Positions 14,753 through 22,893 of a stretch of DNA of 43,977 nucleotides are shown piece by piece. This DNA comes from Streptomyces sp. McG3 (GTDB lineage: Bacteria; Actinomycetota; Actinomycetes; Streptomycetales; Streptomycetaceae): assembly GCF_018619185.1 (NCBI RefSeq), contig NZ_JAAXYC010000031.1, positions 1-43,977 on the forward strand, given 5' to 3'. A model generated the notes under the pieces. That model was not told the DNA's origin, did no database searches, and saw only the letters and a list, made by a program, of their open reading frames with translations. The translations under genes and the position numbers were made by a program. Position 1 is the first letter of the stretch; every line of letters starts with the position of its first letter.

Positions 14753-15953
14753 CTATCCGCCCGCGCAGCGAGGACAGCGAGGGAAGGGCGGTGCCATCAA
14801 CTGCATTGCCCGATTCGCTTGTTGAGGGACGACGCCGTTGCCGAGCGCGGTGAGCTGCGCCGGTCGTCCGAGTCCCGGCGTGGCGGTGACCCAGCCGTCG
14901 TCGAGGCCCTGCAGCCATTCCACGAAGTCGGCACGGAGCCGACCGGCCGCATCGGTGGGCTCGGGGACGGGACGGGTGAGCATCTCCCATCGGGTGATCG
15001 CTGCTGCGTACGGCCCCCATCGCCGGTCCGCTCCGCGGACTCCGTCGACTCCTCCGTCCAGAGCGGCAGGACCACCGCCGACAAGGGAGGACGCCACCCC
15101 TTCCCCGGGCGGCGGCCCGGAGTCCCCGTGTCGCTGGCCCTCGGCGTGGGCAGCAGCGACGCCGCCGCACTGGGCAGGGTCATGTCCCCGTTGCCGTGCC
15201 GCTGGTTCGGCGAGCCCTTGATTCCGTCCGACGCCTTCGGGGTCGGCAACAGCAGCCACTCGACCTCGTCGGCCAGGTTCGGACCGTGCCCCCCGCTCTT
15301 CCGCTTCGACGGATGCTGCGAGCCGCCGTTCTTCCCGATGTTGCTGGTCGGCGTCTTCAGCAGGGTCTCCGGTGGGCCAGGCGGCGAGGAAGGTCCGCTC
15401 GCGGCGGTGCGGGGCCCCGACGTCGGAGGCACGAAGCACGAGCCACTTCGCGTCGTACCCGAGGTCGGCCAGGGATCCGAGTACGGCACCGAGTGCCCGC
15501 AGAGGAGGCTGACCTGCGGTGTCTCCCAGACACCACGGGCAGAATTCCACGTCGCCAGGGGAACCGGCGGGGGAGGTGAGGAGGCCGCGCACATTCTCGA
15601 TCACAACCAGGCAGGGACGGAGGGCCTCGACCGCACGGGCGACGTGCAGCCAGAGCCCGGAGCGGGTCTGGGCGTTGAGACCGGCCCGACGGCCGGCGAC
15701 CGAGACGTCTTTGACAGGGGAAGCCGGCCGTCAGGACACACACCCGGGGAACGAGGGACCAGTCGACGGCTGTGATGTCGCCCAGGTTCGGGACGCCCGG
15801 CCAGTGGCGGGCCAGGATGCGCGAGGCGTTCGGATCAACCTCGGCGTGCCAGGCCAGCGTCCCGCCGAGGGCGGACTGCACGCCCAGGTCCAGCCCTCCG
15901 TACCCCGAGCAGAGCGACCCGATGAGCGGAGGGTGCACGATGGCGGTCCGCAT
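14753..15953 (-). pseudogene. DNA cytosine-5 methyltransferase with frameshifts
   Basis: A C5 DNA methyltransferase whose reading frame changes three times as given. Frame one (from ATG 15953) holds motif I (GSLCSGYGGLDLG) and the PCQ of motif IV. After the TTT run at 15710-15712 the frame moves by one base to DVSVAGRRAGLNAQ, then IENVRGLL and RRERTFLAAW. Near 15370 it moves again to the stretch with LLPTPKASDG and LLPTPRASD, typical of actinomycete members, and near 15030 it returns to WGPYAAAITRWEML and TALGNGVVPQQ (motif X). All parts together match a full-length enzyme. It is either a decayed gene or affected by indel errors. The ATG follows a GGGGGCGGTG ribosome-binding site. Confidence 0.8.
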
Positions 15954-15954
15954 G

Positions 15955-16536
15955 TCACCGCCCCCGTGCGGTCCGGCTCGAGGCAGCAGCCGCCGGTGGA
16001 ACGGTGGAGGGAGCTGCGGCGGGAAGCGGGGCCGCGGTCGTGGACCGGCTGCGGGCGGCCCGGAGCTGCCGGGACGGAGGCGACGCCGCTGCCGCCGCAG
16101 CGTAAAGGGAGTAGGAGGCGTCCCGGAGGGACGCGTCCGCCAGACCGAGCGCGTCACCTATCACCAGCGTTGCCGCTTCGCGCGCATCCATCGCGTCGGG
16201 CTGGTCGCGCAGGTGCTCGGTTCGCTCAAGGAAGGAGAGCTGGTGCGCCACCGAGCCGAGCGCGGAAGCCACCTCCCCGGCGGGCTCCACAGCGACGGCG
16301 AAGCCCATGACGACCCTGGCCGTGTGATCGTCCAGGTCCGGAGACGCGGTGCGGAAGAGGATCTCGTCGCCCAGGGCGGTGATCCTCTTGCCGAGTTCCG
16401 AGATCTGCTTGGCGACCGTCACGCTGTCCGGTCCGCGGAGAGGATCTCCGGGGATCGGGAGCTTGCCGCGTAGAGCGTCGAAGTTCTCGGCTGCGGAGCG
16501 CAAGGCTCGGGCGTCGGATACAGGTGTGGTGTTCAC
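15955..16536 (-). CDS. Helical hypothetical protein with shared tail
   Basis: A 193-residue protein started at GTG 16536; upstream frame is low-complexity. Residues 1-140 are helical and alternate charged and hydrophobic residues (ALRSAAENFDALRGKLPI; TVAKQISELGKRITALGDEIL; LGSVAHQLSFLERTEHLRDQ). The end has RQLRAARSRSTTAAP, an Ala/Pro-rich stretch and SRTARGR, the tail type of this ICE. No family is recognised. Its TGA precedes the methyltransferase ATG by one base. Confidence 0.55.
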   Translation of the reverse strand: MNTTPVSDARALRSAAENFDALRGKLPIPGDPLRGPDSVTVAKQISELGKRITALGDEILFRTASPDLDDHTARVVMGFAVAVEPAGEVASALGSVAHQLSFLERTEHLRDQPDAMDAREAATLVIGDALGLADASLRDASYSLYAAAAAASPPSRQLRAARSRSTTAAPLPAAAPSTVPPAAAASSRTARGR

Positions 16537-16576
16537 GATGAGGTCCAGTGGAGAGGAGTGACGTACGGGGGAGGCT

Positions 16577-17746
16577 TCAGCTGGGGCCGAGGGACCGTGG
16601 TCGTACGGCGGCTGACCTGGGCGCACCTCGGGATAGCGCCGAGGGCGGCGAGGGAAGGCTTGGTGAGCTGCGGGCGAGGGCGGCCTGCACCTGGGCGGGG
16701 CGAGGCACGTTGTCCGAAGGAACTGGGGCCTTCGGCGCCGGAGACGGGTCGCCGGTCGCCAACTGCCAGCGGGTGCGCACCTCGTCGAGCGGACCGAGCG
16801 CGTAGAGCGCGTGGTTGATCAGTGGCCCGGGGCCCAGGGCCTCGACCTGGGCCAAGGCTCGGACGGCGCGGGCGGAAGCGGCTGCGGTGCGGGTCACGGA
16901 GGACCGCATGACCCGTTCACCCAGCCATTCCGCGCTGCCGGGGCCTACGCCGTCGCAGATCGCGGTGAGCTGCTCGCCCGACAGCGTGCCGTCCGCCAGA
17001 AGGCCCCGCCGCTGGGCTTCCCAGAGCAGGGTGATCCGGTCGATGGGCTCGCCCCGGTGGTGCAGGGCACCGAGACACCGGTAGAGCTGCCCGTGACCCG
17101 GGTCGGCGAAGTCCCCCGGCCGCAACCAGCCCACCACCTCCTCCATGCCCTTCGGCTGCTCGGCGAGGACGGCGAGCAGGAAACGCTCGTCCTCGGCAAC
17201 CTGGTCGGCCTGAACCGTCGGCGTGGTCGGAACGGTGGTCGGCGGGGCAGGCGGCGCGACCGGACGCGGTTCGGTACCCCAGCGCCGCGCGAGATCGGTG
17301 AGCACCCCGGCCAGGACATCCGCCGACCGCAGCGCACCCTCGGCCTCTCCCCGCAGGACGTCGGCCCGAGCCGCCTGGTGGAGACGGATCGCGTGCTCGG
17401 CAACGGTCCGGTGGATCGCACCCTCCAGCACCATGCGGCCGTACACCGGAGCATGCTCGGGACGCGGGCAGGCCGAGACCAGGGTGTGGGCGTACACCGC
17501 GGTCAGCCCTCGGACGTGACGGTCGGCCTCGACGACGGAGTCGGTCACCCACGACAGAGGCACCGGACCATCAGCCGCTGCCGCCGGGTGACCGTCGTGT
17601 CGGAGCTTCCGCAGCGCGGTGAACAAGGCCCGGTGAACCGGACGGTCGAAGTGATCGGGCGCGAGCCAGTCCAGGTGCGCGAGCTGGTTCGGGTCGAGCA
17701 GTACCGAGCCGAGGACTGCCTGCTCCGCCCGCAACAGCGGGTTCAT
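16577..17746 (-). CDS. Protein with two DnaB-N-like domains and shared tail
   Basis: A 389-residue protein with two copies of the fold seen at the N-terminus of replicative helicase DnaB. Copy one (about 1-115): LLRAEQAVLGSVLLDPNQLAHLDWLAPDHFDRPVHRALFTAL is close to the DnaB pattern. Copy two (about 190-300): AEDERFLLAVLAEQP…LRPGDFADPGHGQLYRCLGALHHRGEPID. No helicase ATPase domain follows. DnaB-N domains contact primase or loaders, so it may bind host DnaB or DnaG during ICE replication. The C-terminus carries PAQVQAALARSSPS and a Pro/Ser/Arg-rich end. Confidence 0.75.
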   Translation of the reverse strand: MNPLLRAEQAVLGSVLLDPNQLAHLDWLAPDHFDRPVHRALFTALRKLRHDGHPAAAADGPVPLSWVTDSVVEADRHVRGLTAVYAHTLVSACPRPEHAPVYGRMVLEGAIHRTVAEHAIRLHQAARADVLRGEAEGALRSADVLAGVLTDLARRWGTEPRPVAPPAPPTTVPTTPTVQADQVAEDERFLLAVLAEQPKGMEEVVGWLRPGDFADPGHGQLYRCLGALHHRGEPIDRITLLWEAQRRGLLADGTLSGEQLTAICDGVGPGSAEWLGERVMRSSVTRTAAASARAVRALAQVEALGPGPLINHALYALGPLDEVRTRWQLATGDPSPAPKAPVPSDNVPRPAQVQAALARSSPSLPSPPSALSRGAPRSAAVRPRSLGPS

Positions 17747-18231
17747 CGTCGCCCTCGGCTACGAGAAGCCAGCGGATCGCCCTGCGCGGTGCGCAGAATG
17801 GCGACCGACTGGTCGGCGGCGGCCATCAACGCGGCGAAGCGGTCCAGCTCGCCGGTGAAGGCCGGATCGGTAGCGATGACCGAACCCGAACCGACGACTA
17901 GGCACCACTTGCCGTCACGCCGTACGGCCGGCGACCCGGCGAGCCGTCCGGAGCGAGGCACGGAGAAGGGCACGGAGGAGTAGTTACTGCGCGAGGACAC
18001 GATGGGACTCCAGAACGCGGGGAGGTGGGGGCGCCCGACTGCCTGGACGAGGGCGCCGGGATCGGCAGGGAACAGCGGTCCGGCTCGCCGTTCTCCGGGG
18101 TGGCGTCCGCGACGGCGTCGAAGACGTCGACCGTCGCCCCGAACGCTCGTGGACAGTGCCCCGGTCGATCGGTGCCTGATCCAGAGGCCGCCGGCTGCTA
18201 TGCAGAAGCGCCTCGGGGACGGGGCGATCAT
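17743..18231 (-). CDS. Small hypothetical protein with an out-of-phase patch
   Basis: The ATG at 18231 overlaps the VirD4 stop (ATGA). The open frame runs to 17743 without a stop, but a block of about 20 codons in the middle is Arg-rich nonsense (GRRLRRRRGRHPGERRAG). Another frame over the same bases reads ATVDVFDAVADATPENGEPD with good codon bias. The flanks (RHRSTGALSTSVRG and FPADPGALVQAVGRPHLPAFW) look native. Two compensating indels are the simplest reading. The rest contains GKWCLVVGSGSVIATDPAFTGELDRFAALMAAADQSVAIL. Function is unknown. A shorter version from GTG 18000 (GGAG seven bases upstream) is also possible. Confidence 0.5.
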   Translation of the reverse strand: MIAPSPRRFCIAAGGLWIRHRSTGALSTSVRGDGRRLRRRRGRHPGERRAGPLFPADPGALVQAVGRPHLPAFWSPIVSSRSNYSSVPFSVPRSGRLAGSPAVRRDGKWCLVVGSGSVIATDPAFTGELDRFAALMAAADQSVAILRTAQGDPLASRSRGRR

Positions 18232-20013
18232 GCCGACAGCTCGAAGTCGTCGTGGCCGATGGTCTTGGCGAGGGCTCGCTCGGTGATCGCCTTCGTGGCA
18301 CGGGCGGAGGCCGGCCCGACGACCTTGGCGGAGGGCTCCTTGTACCAGGGCCTGAGGTTGAGCATGGCGACGCGGATCCCGGTGGCCAGCAGCAGCACCT
18401 TGCCCTTCGGGAGGGCGCGGATCGCGTCGGGCGGCAGGATCCGCTCGGTACGCATGCTCACCGAGGTGGACTTGCCACCCTCGCTGGTCGACACCGAGGT
18501 GGTCTGGACGTCGTGGTCACCGACCTGCCGACTGAGACGATCGGCGAAGTCGGCGTCATCAATGCCCGAACCGATGATCTTGACGGTGGCGGCGGAGTAC
18601 AGGGCGTCCATCCCGGCCTCGCCCCAGCACCGCTGGCCCTGCCGATAACTCTGCAAGATCGTCATCGGGATCACGCCCCGGCTGCCCAAGTGACTGTAGA
18701 GATCGGGGAGATCGGAGATGCGGCAGACGTTCGCGGCCTCGTCGAGGACGCACAGAGCAGGCGGGTCGAGCCGTCCGCCGGAGCGCTCGGCGACGATGAC
18801 CGCCGCGCGCATGACGGCGTCGGCCGCCGCCGCGATGATCGCGCTCGCGCTTCCGCCGCCGTCCTTGCTGAGGAGGTACAGCGTGTCGCGAGACGTGGCG
18901 AAGGCGAAGGGCTTGAACTCGGGGAGGTCCTCGTTCGGCGTGACCCAGGCGGCGACATCCAGGTCGAGCAGGCAGCTCGCGTACTGCCTCGCGGTCTCGA
19001 AGATGCCGTCGCGGGTTTCGGTTGCGCCGGAGACGGTGCCCTGGAGCTGGGCGGCGACCGCGTCGTGGCCGGCGTCGGTGAGCAGGTCCACCGGGGTGCG
19101 GTCGGCCGGGGTGGCGAGCCAGGCCAGGACGTCGGTGATCGGCCGCCGGTGGCTGGCGGCGGCCAGGAACAGCGCGCCGAGGGTGTTGCTCGCGGCGGTG
19201 GACCAGAAGTCGGAGCCCGACGACTCGTCCACGCTCGCGGAGACGAAGTGCCCGGCCAAGCGTTTCGCCCCAGCCAGGTCGCGGGCGTCGGCCAGGATGT
19301 CCCACCACATATCGCGCGGGTGGTGCGCGATCTGTTGCGGATCGAGGGTCCAGACGGTGCCGACCTCGGCGCGGGCGTCCACCGTCGCGGTGAAGGCGTC
19401 GTTCGCGGCCTTGTTACTGGTGAGCAGGACCGGGCCGGGAGCCGAGAGAATTGCGGGGATCGCCAGTCCGGATGTCTTCCCGCTTCGGGGAGCCATGATC
19501 GCGACGATCACGTCCTCCCAGGAAGCCCGGACCTCGGCCCGACCGGGGTCGAGGGTGCCGAGCAGGATGCCGCGGTCGGCGGGCGCGACCTCTTTTACGC
19601 TCCCGGTCGCTGAGGGAGGGGCGGAGGCTCTTCGCCTTCGCGGTGCTCTCCTTGTCCAGCAGCGGCGCCAGCTCGCCCTTCCGGACGAGGCCGGTCCTGG
19701 AGCCGGAGCGCCAGCGCATCCATAGCACGAGGCCGGTGGTGGCCAGGGCCAGGGTGATCAGGCCGGGGACGAGGCGGGCGCCGACCAGCAGCGCGGTGGT
19801 GCTCAGGGTCGGCCACAGCATCTCGGGGTGCAGCAGGGCGTCCGTCGCGCGGAACGGGATCCACGGTCCGGTGCCGACAAGGGAGTTGGTGACGTTGCCG
19901 GTCAGCCAGGCGAGGGAGCCGAAGGATATGGCGGCGCCGAGGACGCCGAAGAGGAGGTAGAGGAGCGCGTCCGACCCGGTGGTGGTCGAGGGCGCACTGG
20001 TACGTGGGGGCAC
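18228..20013 (-). pseudogene. VirD4/TraG-like coupling protein, frameshifted as given
   Basis: The T4SS coupling protein that brings relaxase and DNA to the channel. The N-terminal piece (GTG 20013, AAGGA upstream) has two membrane segments (ALLYLLFGVLGAAISFGSLAWL and LVPGLITLALATTGLVLW) and ends near SLSDRERK. At the TTTT run 19593-19596 the frame must move by one base to continue as EVAPADRGILLG and IVAIMAPRSGKTSG (Walker A). Later come LCVLDEAANVCRI (Walker B) and MTILQSYRQGQRCWGE, typical of TraG/VirD4. The joined protein is about 595 residues, the usual length. As given, the downstream part could only start internally without its membrane anchor. Confidence 0.85.
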
Positions 20014-20108
20014 GGCGGTTCCTTGAGGATGCGAGCGGGCGATGGCGGGGCGCGCTCGGCTCTCTTGTCGTTCACGGGTCTGCTCCTTGACGGCCGGAGG
20101 GGAACGTT

Positions 20109-20477
20109 TCAGCGCTGGTGACTGGCAGGCCGTGCCGTGGGCGGGGGCGGCGTGGCGGGCGCCGGGGCACTGGTCTCGACACCGGCCTTGGCCGCGACTG
20201 GCGAGACCTGGAGGGCGACTGCCTGCCGCCGGACCTCGGGATCGAGATTCCCCTCGGTGGTGCGAGCGACCAGGTCCGGGGCGACCGAGCCGGCACCGAA
20301 GACGTCGTCGAGCAGTTCCCGGCTCCGCAGGGTGCGGACCTTCTCGTGATGCCGGAGGTCTGCCCGCTCGGCCGGGCACGCGGCGACCCCGTCCGCAGCG
20401 ACCGCGAACTCCTCGTGGACGTCGCGGAGCATCTCGTGGGCGGCGGCCAGTACCTTCCAGGTCTCCCAAGTGGGGTG
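20109..20477 (-). pseudogene. Continuation of the 20478-20801 gene after an in-frame TAG
   Basis: Coding quality is strong from the first codon after the TAG (HPTWETWKVLAAAHEMLRDVHEEF) and the frame is the same as that of 20478-20801. This suggests one longer gene cut by a nonsense codon, perhaps CAG to TAG. The rest is helical (RADLRHHEKVRTLRSRELLDDVF) and the end has the tail type RRQAVALQVSPVAAKAG … RPASHQR. If it is a separate gene, ATG 20432 is the first standard start but lacks a ribosome-binding site. Function unknown. Confidence 0.6.
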
Positions 20478-20801
20478 CTAGACCTCAGGGTCGGCGGGAA
20501 ACTCCAGGCGGTCACGGGTCCAGTCGGCGGCAGCGGCGACGAGTTCGGTCAGTTCAGGCAGAGCCCCGACCAGCGCGCCATTGATCTCCTCGATGATCCC
20601 GGCCACTTCACCGGGCGTGGCGTCCTCGTGAAGACGAGAGATCATTCCGCGGACGGAGTACGGATCGGCGGAAGCGCTGGGCAGGTGCCGGGCCTGCAGT
20701 GGGCTGTCGGAGCCGGGCGCCTCGCTGCGCCGGGCGAGCCGGATGTTGTGCTGCATGGCAGCGCCGACGGCCTCGCCGATGCTGGCGTAGTGCTCGGGCA
20801 T
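20478..20801 (-). CDS. Helical ICE protein, possibly cut short by TAG
   Basis: A 107-residue protein from ATG 20801 with GGAGG eight bases upstream. It reads ASIGEAVGAAMQHNIRLARRS and then HEDATPGEVAGIIEEINGALVGALPELTELVAAAADWTRDRLEF, two helical blocks. It stops at a TAG (20480-20478), after which the same frame stays strongly coding into 20109-20477, so the natural protein may be about 230 residues. It lies between the relaxase and the coupling-protein genes, a place usual for small mobilisation accessory proteins. Family is not recognised. Confidence 0.6.
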   Translation of the reverse strand: MPEHYASIGEAVGAAMQHNIRLARRSEAPGSDSPLQARHLPSASADPYSVRGMISRLHEDATPGEVAGIIEEINGALVGALPELTELVAAAADWTRDRLEFPADPEV

Positions 20802-20890
20802 GTTGCCCTCCTGGGTAGTGGTCGTGGACGGGCGAGTCGACTGCGGGCGCGCGACGGGTCGGCGGCTGGCGGCGGCCAGGACGACCTGAG

Positions 20891-22165
20891 TCACAGTCGG
20901 GGGCCTGGCGCGCGCGGCGGGAGGCTGGCCGCGCTGGGCTGCGTCGATCGAGAGTCGGGAGACGCGGAGACCTGAGCCTTGGCCGCTGCAGGCGAAGCGG
21001 CGACGGCGGCGCCTCGGAACTGGGGGAGCCATCGAGAGCGCGTCTGCGCCTGGTCCGAGGGCTGTTGCGCACGGCCGACACCGAGCAACTCGTCGTCCGA
21101 ATCAACGAGTTCCGACATGGCCGAGTGGACGAAGTCCTCGGCGAAGCCGAACCGGTCGGCGAGCTGGAACGCCTCATCGTCGAGATCGGTGATCTGCTCG
21201 CCTGCCGCCTCCAGCGCCTCCCGGATGCGCTCCAGCGCGCCGTGCTCGGGATCGAGGAGGTGGTCGAGAGCCTGCTTCAGGTCGGCGCCGGTCTCGGCGG
21301 ACCTGATCTGTTCGGTGAGCCGGCGGAGTTCTGCTCCGGCGGCGTAGGGCCCGAGCAGATTCGCCGAGGTGAACGCCTTGGTGGTGTCCAGGGCGGGGTC
21401 GAGGTCGACACCGTAGCGAGCGGCGCGGAGCATCTCGGCAGCGTGGGTGGCGATGGCCGCCCGGTCATCGGTCGGGGTAGTGGTGGGGAGGCGGTGACGT
21501 CGGCCGTACCAGTCGTCGATCTGCTGGAAGCCGGCGTGCTTGAGGAGTGTGGCGGACAGGTCGTCGCTGGCGCCCTTGGCCGAGACGCTGCCGCTGGGCT
21601 CGGCGGTGATGGTGATGGAGGGGGAAGGCATGCGGGTCTCCTGGGTGCCGGGCGTCGATTGCGGAGCGATGGGCAGGTGGCCCAGCTCGGCGGCGAGAAG
21701 ATGGCACTCGGATTGCAGACGGAAGGCGTCGCGATAGCCGTTGTGGAGGCTTCCGTCCTCGCGAGCGATGGTGGCCACGACGTGCACCTGCCGTGGCCGG
21801 TTACGTACGGCGATCCACCGACAGGCATCCGGATCACCTTCCGGAGCGATCCCGGTGACGTCCACCAAGCGCCGGGCGACAGCGGCCCACTGCGAGTCGG
21901 TGAGGTCCGGCTGTCGAGGATCGGAGCGAACCGAGCAGACCCACGTCGGCTGCGCGGGTACACGAGTACCGAGCCGTTCGACGGGTGCGTCGAGGGCGTG
22001 CGCCAAGTAGGGCAGCGAGCCGGGCTCGGCAAGCAGTTCGATCGGGGCTCCGTGACCTTCGCCCGCGATCAGCCAAGGGCTGACGTGGTCGCCACGTTCG
22101 CCCGGACCGTACAGGTACGAGAGCAGCCCCACGGTGTTGCTGGCACGCTGCAGGTGTGCGATCAC
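20891..22165 (-). CDS. Relaxase / mobilization nuclease
   Basis: A 424-residue MobA-type relaxase of the kind found on actinomycete ICEs. The N-terminal ~165 residues are the nuclease: a conserved start (MIAHLQRASNTVGLLSYLYGPG), then LTDSQWAAVARRLVDVTGI and RQVHVVATIAREDG near residues 126-139, where His-128 fits the metal-binding His of relaxases. It would nick oriT and stay bound to the DNA end. Residues about 201-260 hold a module repeated in the two genes upstream (HAGFQQIDDWYGRRHRLP … MLRAARYGVDLDPALD). The end has RGAAVAASPAAAKAQVSAS and PPRAPGPRL, the tail shared by many ICE proteins. GTG start at 22165. Confidence 0.85.
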   Translation of the reverse strand: MIAHLQRASNTVGLLSYLYGPGERGDHVSPWLIAGEGHGAPIELLAEPGSLPYLAHALDAPVERLGTRVPAQPTWVCSVRSDPRQPDLTDSQWAAVARRLVDVTGIAPEGDPDACRWIAVRNRPRQVHVVATIAREDGSLHNGYRDAFRLQSECHLLAAELGHLPIAPQSTPGTQETRMPSPSITITAEPSGSVSAKGASDDLSATLLKHAGFQQIDDWYGRRHRLPTTTPTDDRAAIATHAAEMLRAARYGVDLDPALDTTKAFTSANLLGPYAAGAELRRLTEQIRSAETGADLKQALDHLLDPEHGALERIREALEAAGEQITDLDDEAFQLADRFGFAEDFVHSAMSELVDSDDELLGVGRAQQPSDQAQTRSRWLPQFRGAAVAASPAAAKAQVSASPDSRSTQPSAASLPPRAPGPRL

Positions 22166-22222
22166 GGCGTCTACCTCGAAGGAGTAGTGGACACGAGCCG
22201 GGTGTTCGGGTCGTCAGACGAA

Positions 22223-22270
22223 GAGGATCCGCAGAATCCGCGATTTGGACCGGCCGGAGCTCGCTGGTAG
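22223..22270 (-). repeat. Dispersed intergenic repeat, copy B
   Basis: Minus-strand blocks CTAC, CTCCGGCC, GTCCAAATC and GCGGATTCTGCGGATCCTC match copies A and C with the same spacing. It lies about 60 bases upstream of the relaxase start, after the stop of the 22370-22867 gene. Confidence 0.6.
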
Positions 22271-22369
22271 ATGCCGCCGCCTATCCCGAGGCATCGGGGC
22301 CACGTGAGGCGACACGTTCGAGTGCGCCTGGCTGCCGCTGGTACGTGTCGAGGAGCGGAGGCGGGGTCG

Positions 22370-22867
22370 TCAGAAGTGAGGGTTCTCCGTCGGCCGGTCG
22401 TCCTCGGTGGCGGCCTGGAGCAGCTCGGCGAGGTCTCCGGGCTCGGAGGAGCGCTGGTCGATCCACCAACCGGCGCGAGTGACGAAGCGCGCGGCCTCCT
22501 CGATCGCCTCCCACTCCCTCTCATCGGTTTCCCCTTCGAGGACCAGGGCGGTGTAGGCAGCGGCGAGGATCTGGTGACGACAGCGCACGCCCCAGGCGAC
22601 GGCCCGCTCGGTACCCTCCAGCGGAGGCATCCGGTACTGCTCCGACCAGGCTTCCGACTCGGCCTGCTCTTCGGCTCGCTTGGCCTCCAGCCAGGCCGCC
22701 TTGTCCTGCCCGTCCCGCTCCTTGGCGGCCCGCCAGCAGTCCGTGCACTCCTGCTCGGCGAGCCATTCGGCGAAGCCCGCGCGGCGATCGGCCGCCCGGC
22801 CGGACAGGTCGCGCTCGGTGTGGTGGCCGCACGAGTGGGTGATGGGCCAGATGGTCTTCACAGCCAT
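22370..22867 (-). CDS. Cys/His-containing hypothetical protein
   Basis: A 165-residue acidic protein with AAGGAG upstream of ATG 22867. The N-terminus has a possible metal site (THSCGHHTERDL, then QECTDCW), which recalls small zinc-bound recruitment domains. The middle is a long charged helix rich in Glu/Arg/Ala (AAKERDGQDKAAWLEAKRAEEQAESEAW). The second half is helical (RCRHQILAAAYTALVLEGETDEREWEAIEEAARFV). No tail. The family is not recognised; it lies directly upstream of the relaxase in the same operon and may help relaxosome assembly. Confidence 0.6.
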   Translation of the reverse strand: MAVKTIWPITHSCGHHTERDLSGRAADRRAGFAEWLAEQECTDCWRAAKERDGQDKAAWLEAKRAEEQAESEAWSEQYRMPPLEGTERAVAWGVRCRHQILAAAYTALVLEGETDEREWEAIEEAARFVTRAGWWIDQRSSEPGDLAELLQAATEDDRPTENPHF

Positions 22868-22893
22868 GAGAACTGCTCCTTACGGAAGGTGAG

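Noticed and set aside
15700..19610. Programmed frameshifting as the main explanation for the broken frames
   Set aside because: The shift needed is +1 at short A-runs, without a known stimulatory element, and several other lesions nearby do not share the signal; mutation or sequencing error is simpler.
18252..19613. A 453-codon plus-strand open frame
   Set aside because: It is antisense to the VirD4 ATPase part with Walker motifs and lacks protein-like sequence.
20072..20515. Minus-strand frame beginning MTAWSFPP
   Set aside because: Its composition is Arg/Ser/Pro-rich and it overlaps the much more protein-like frame 20109-20477.
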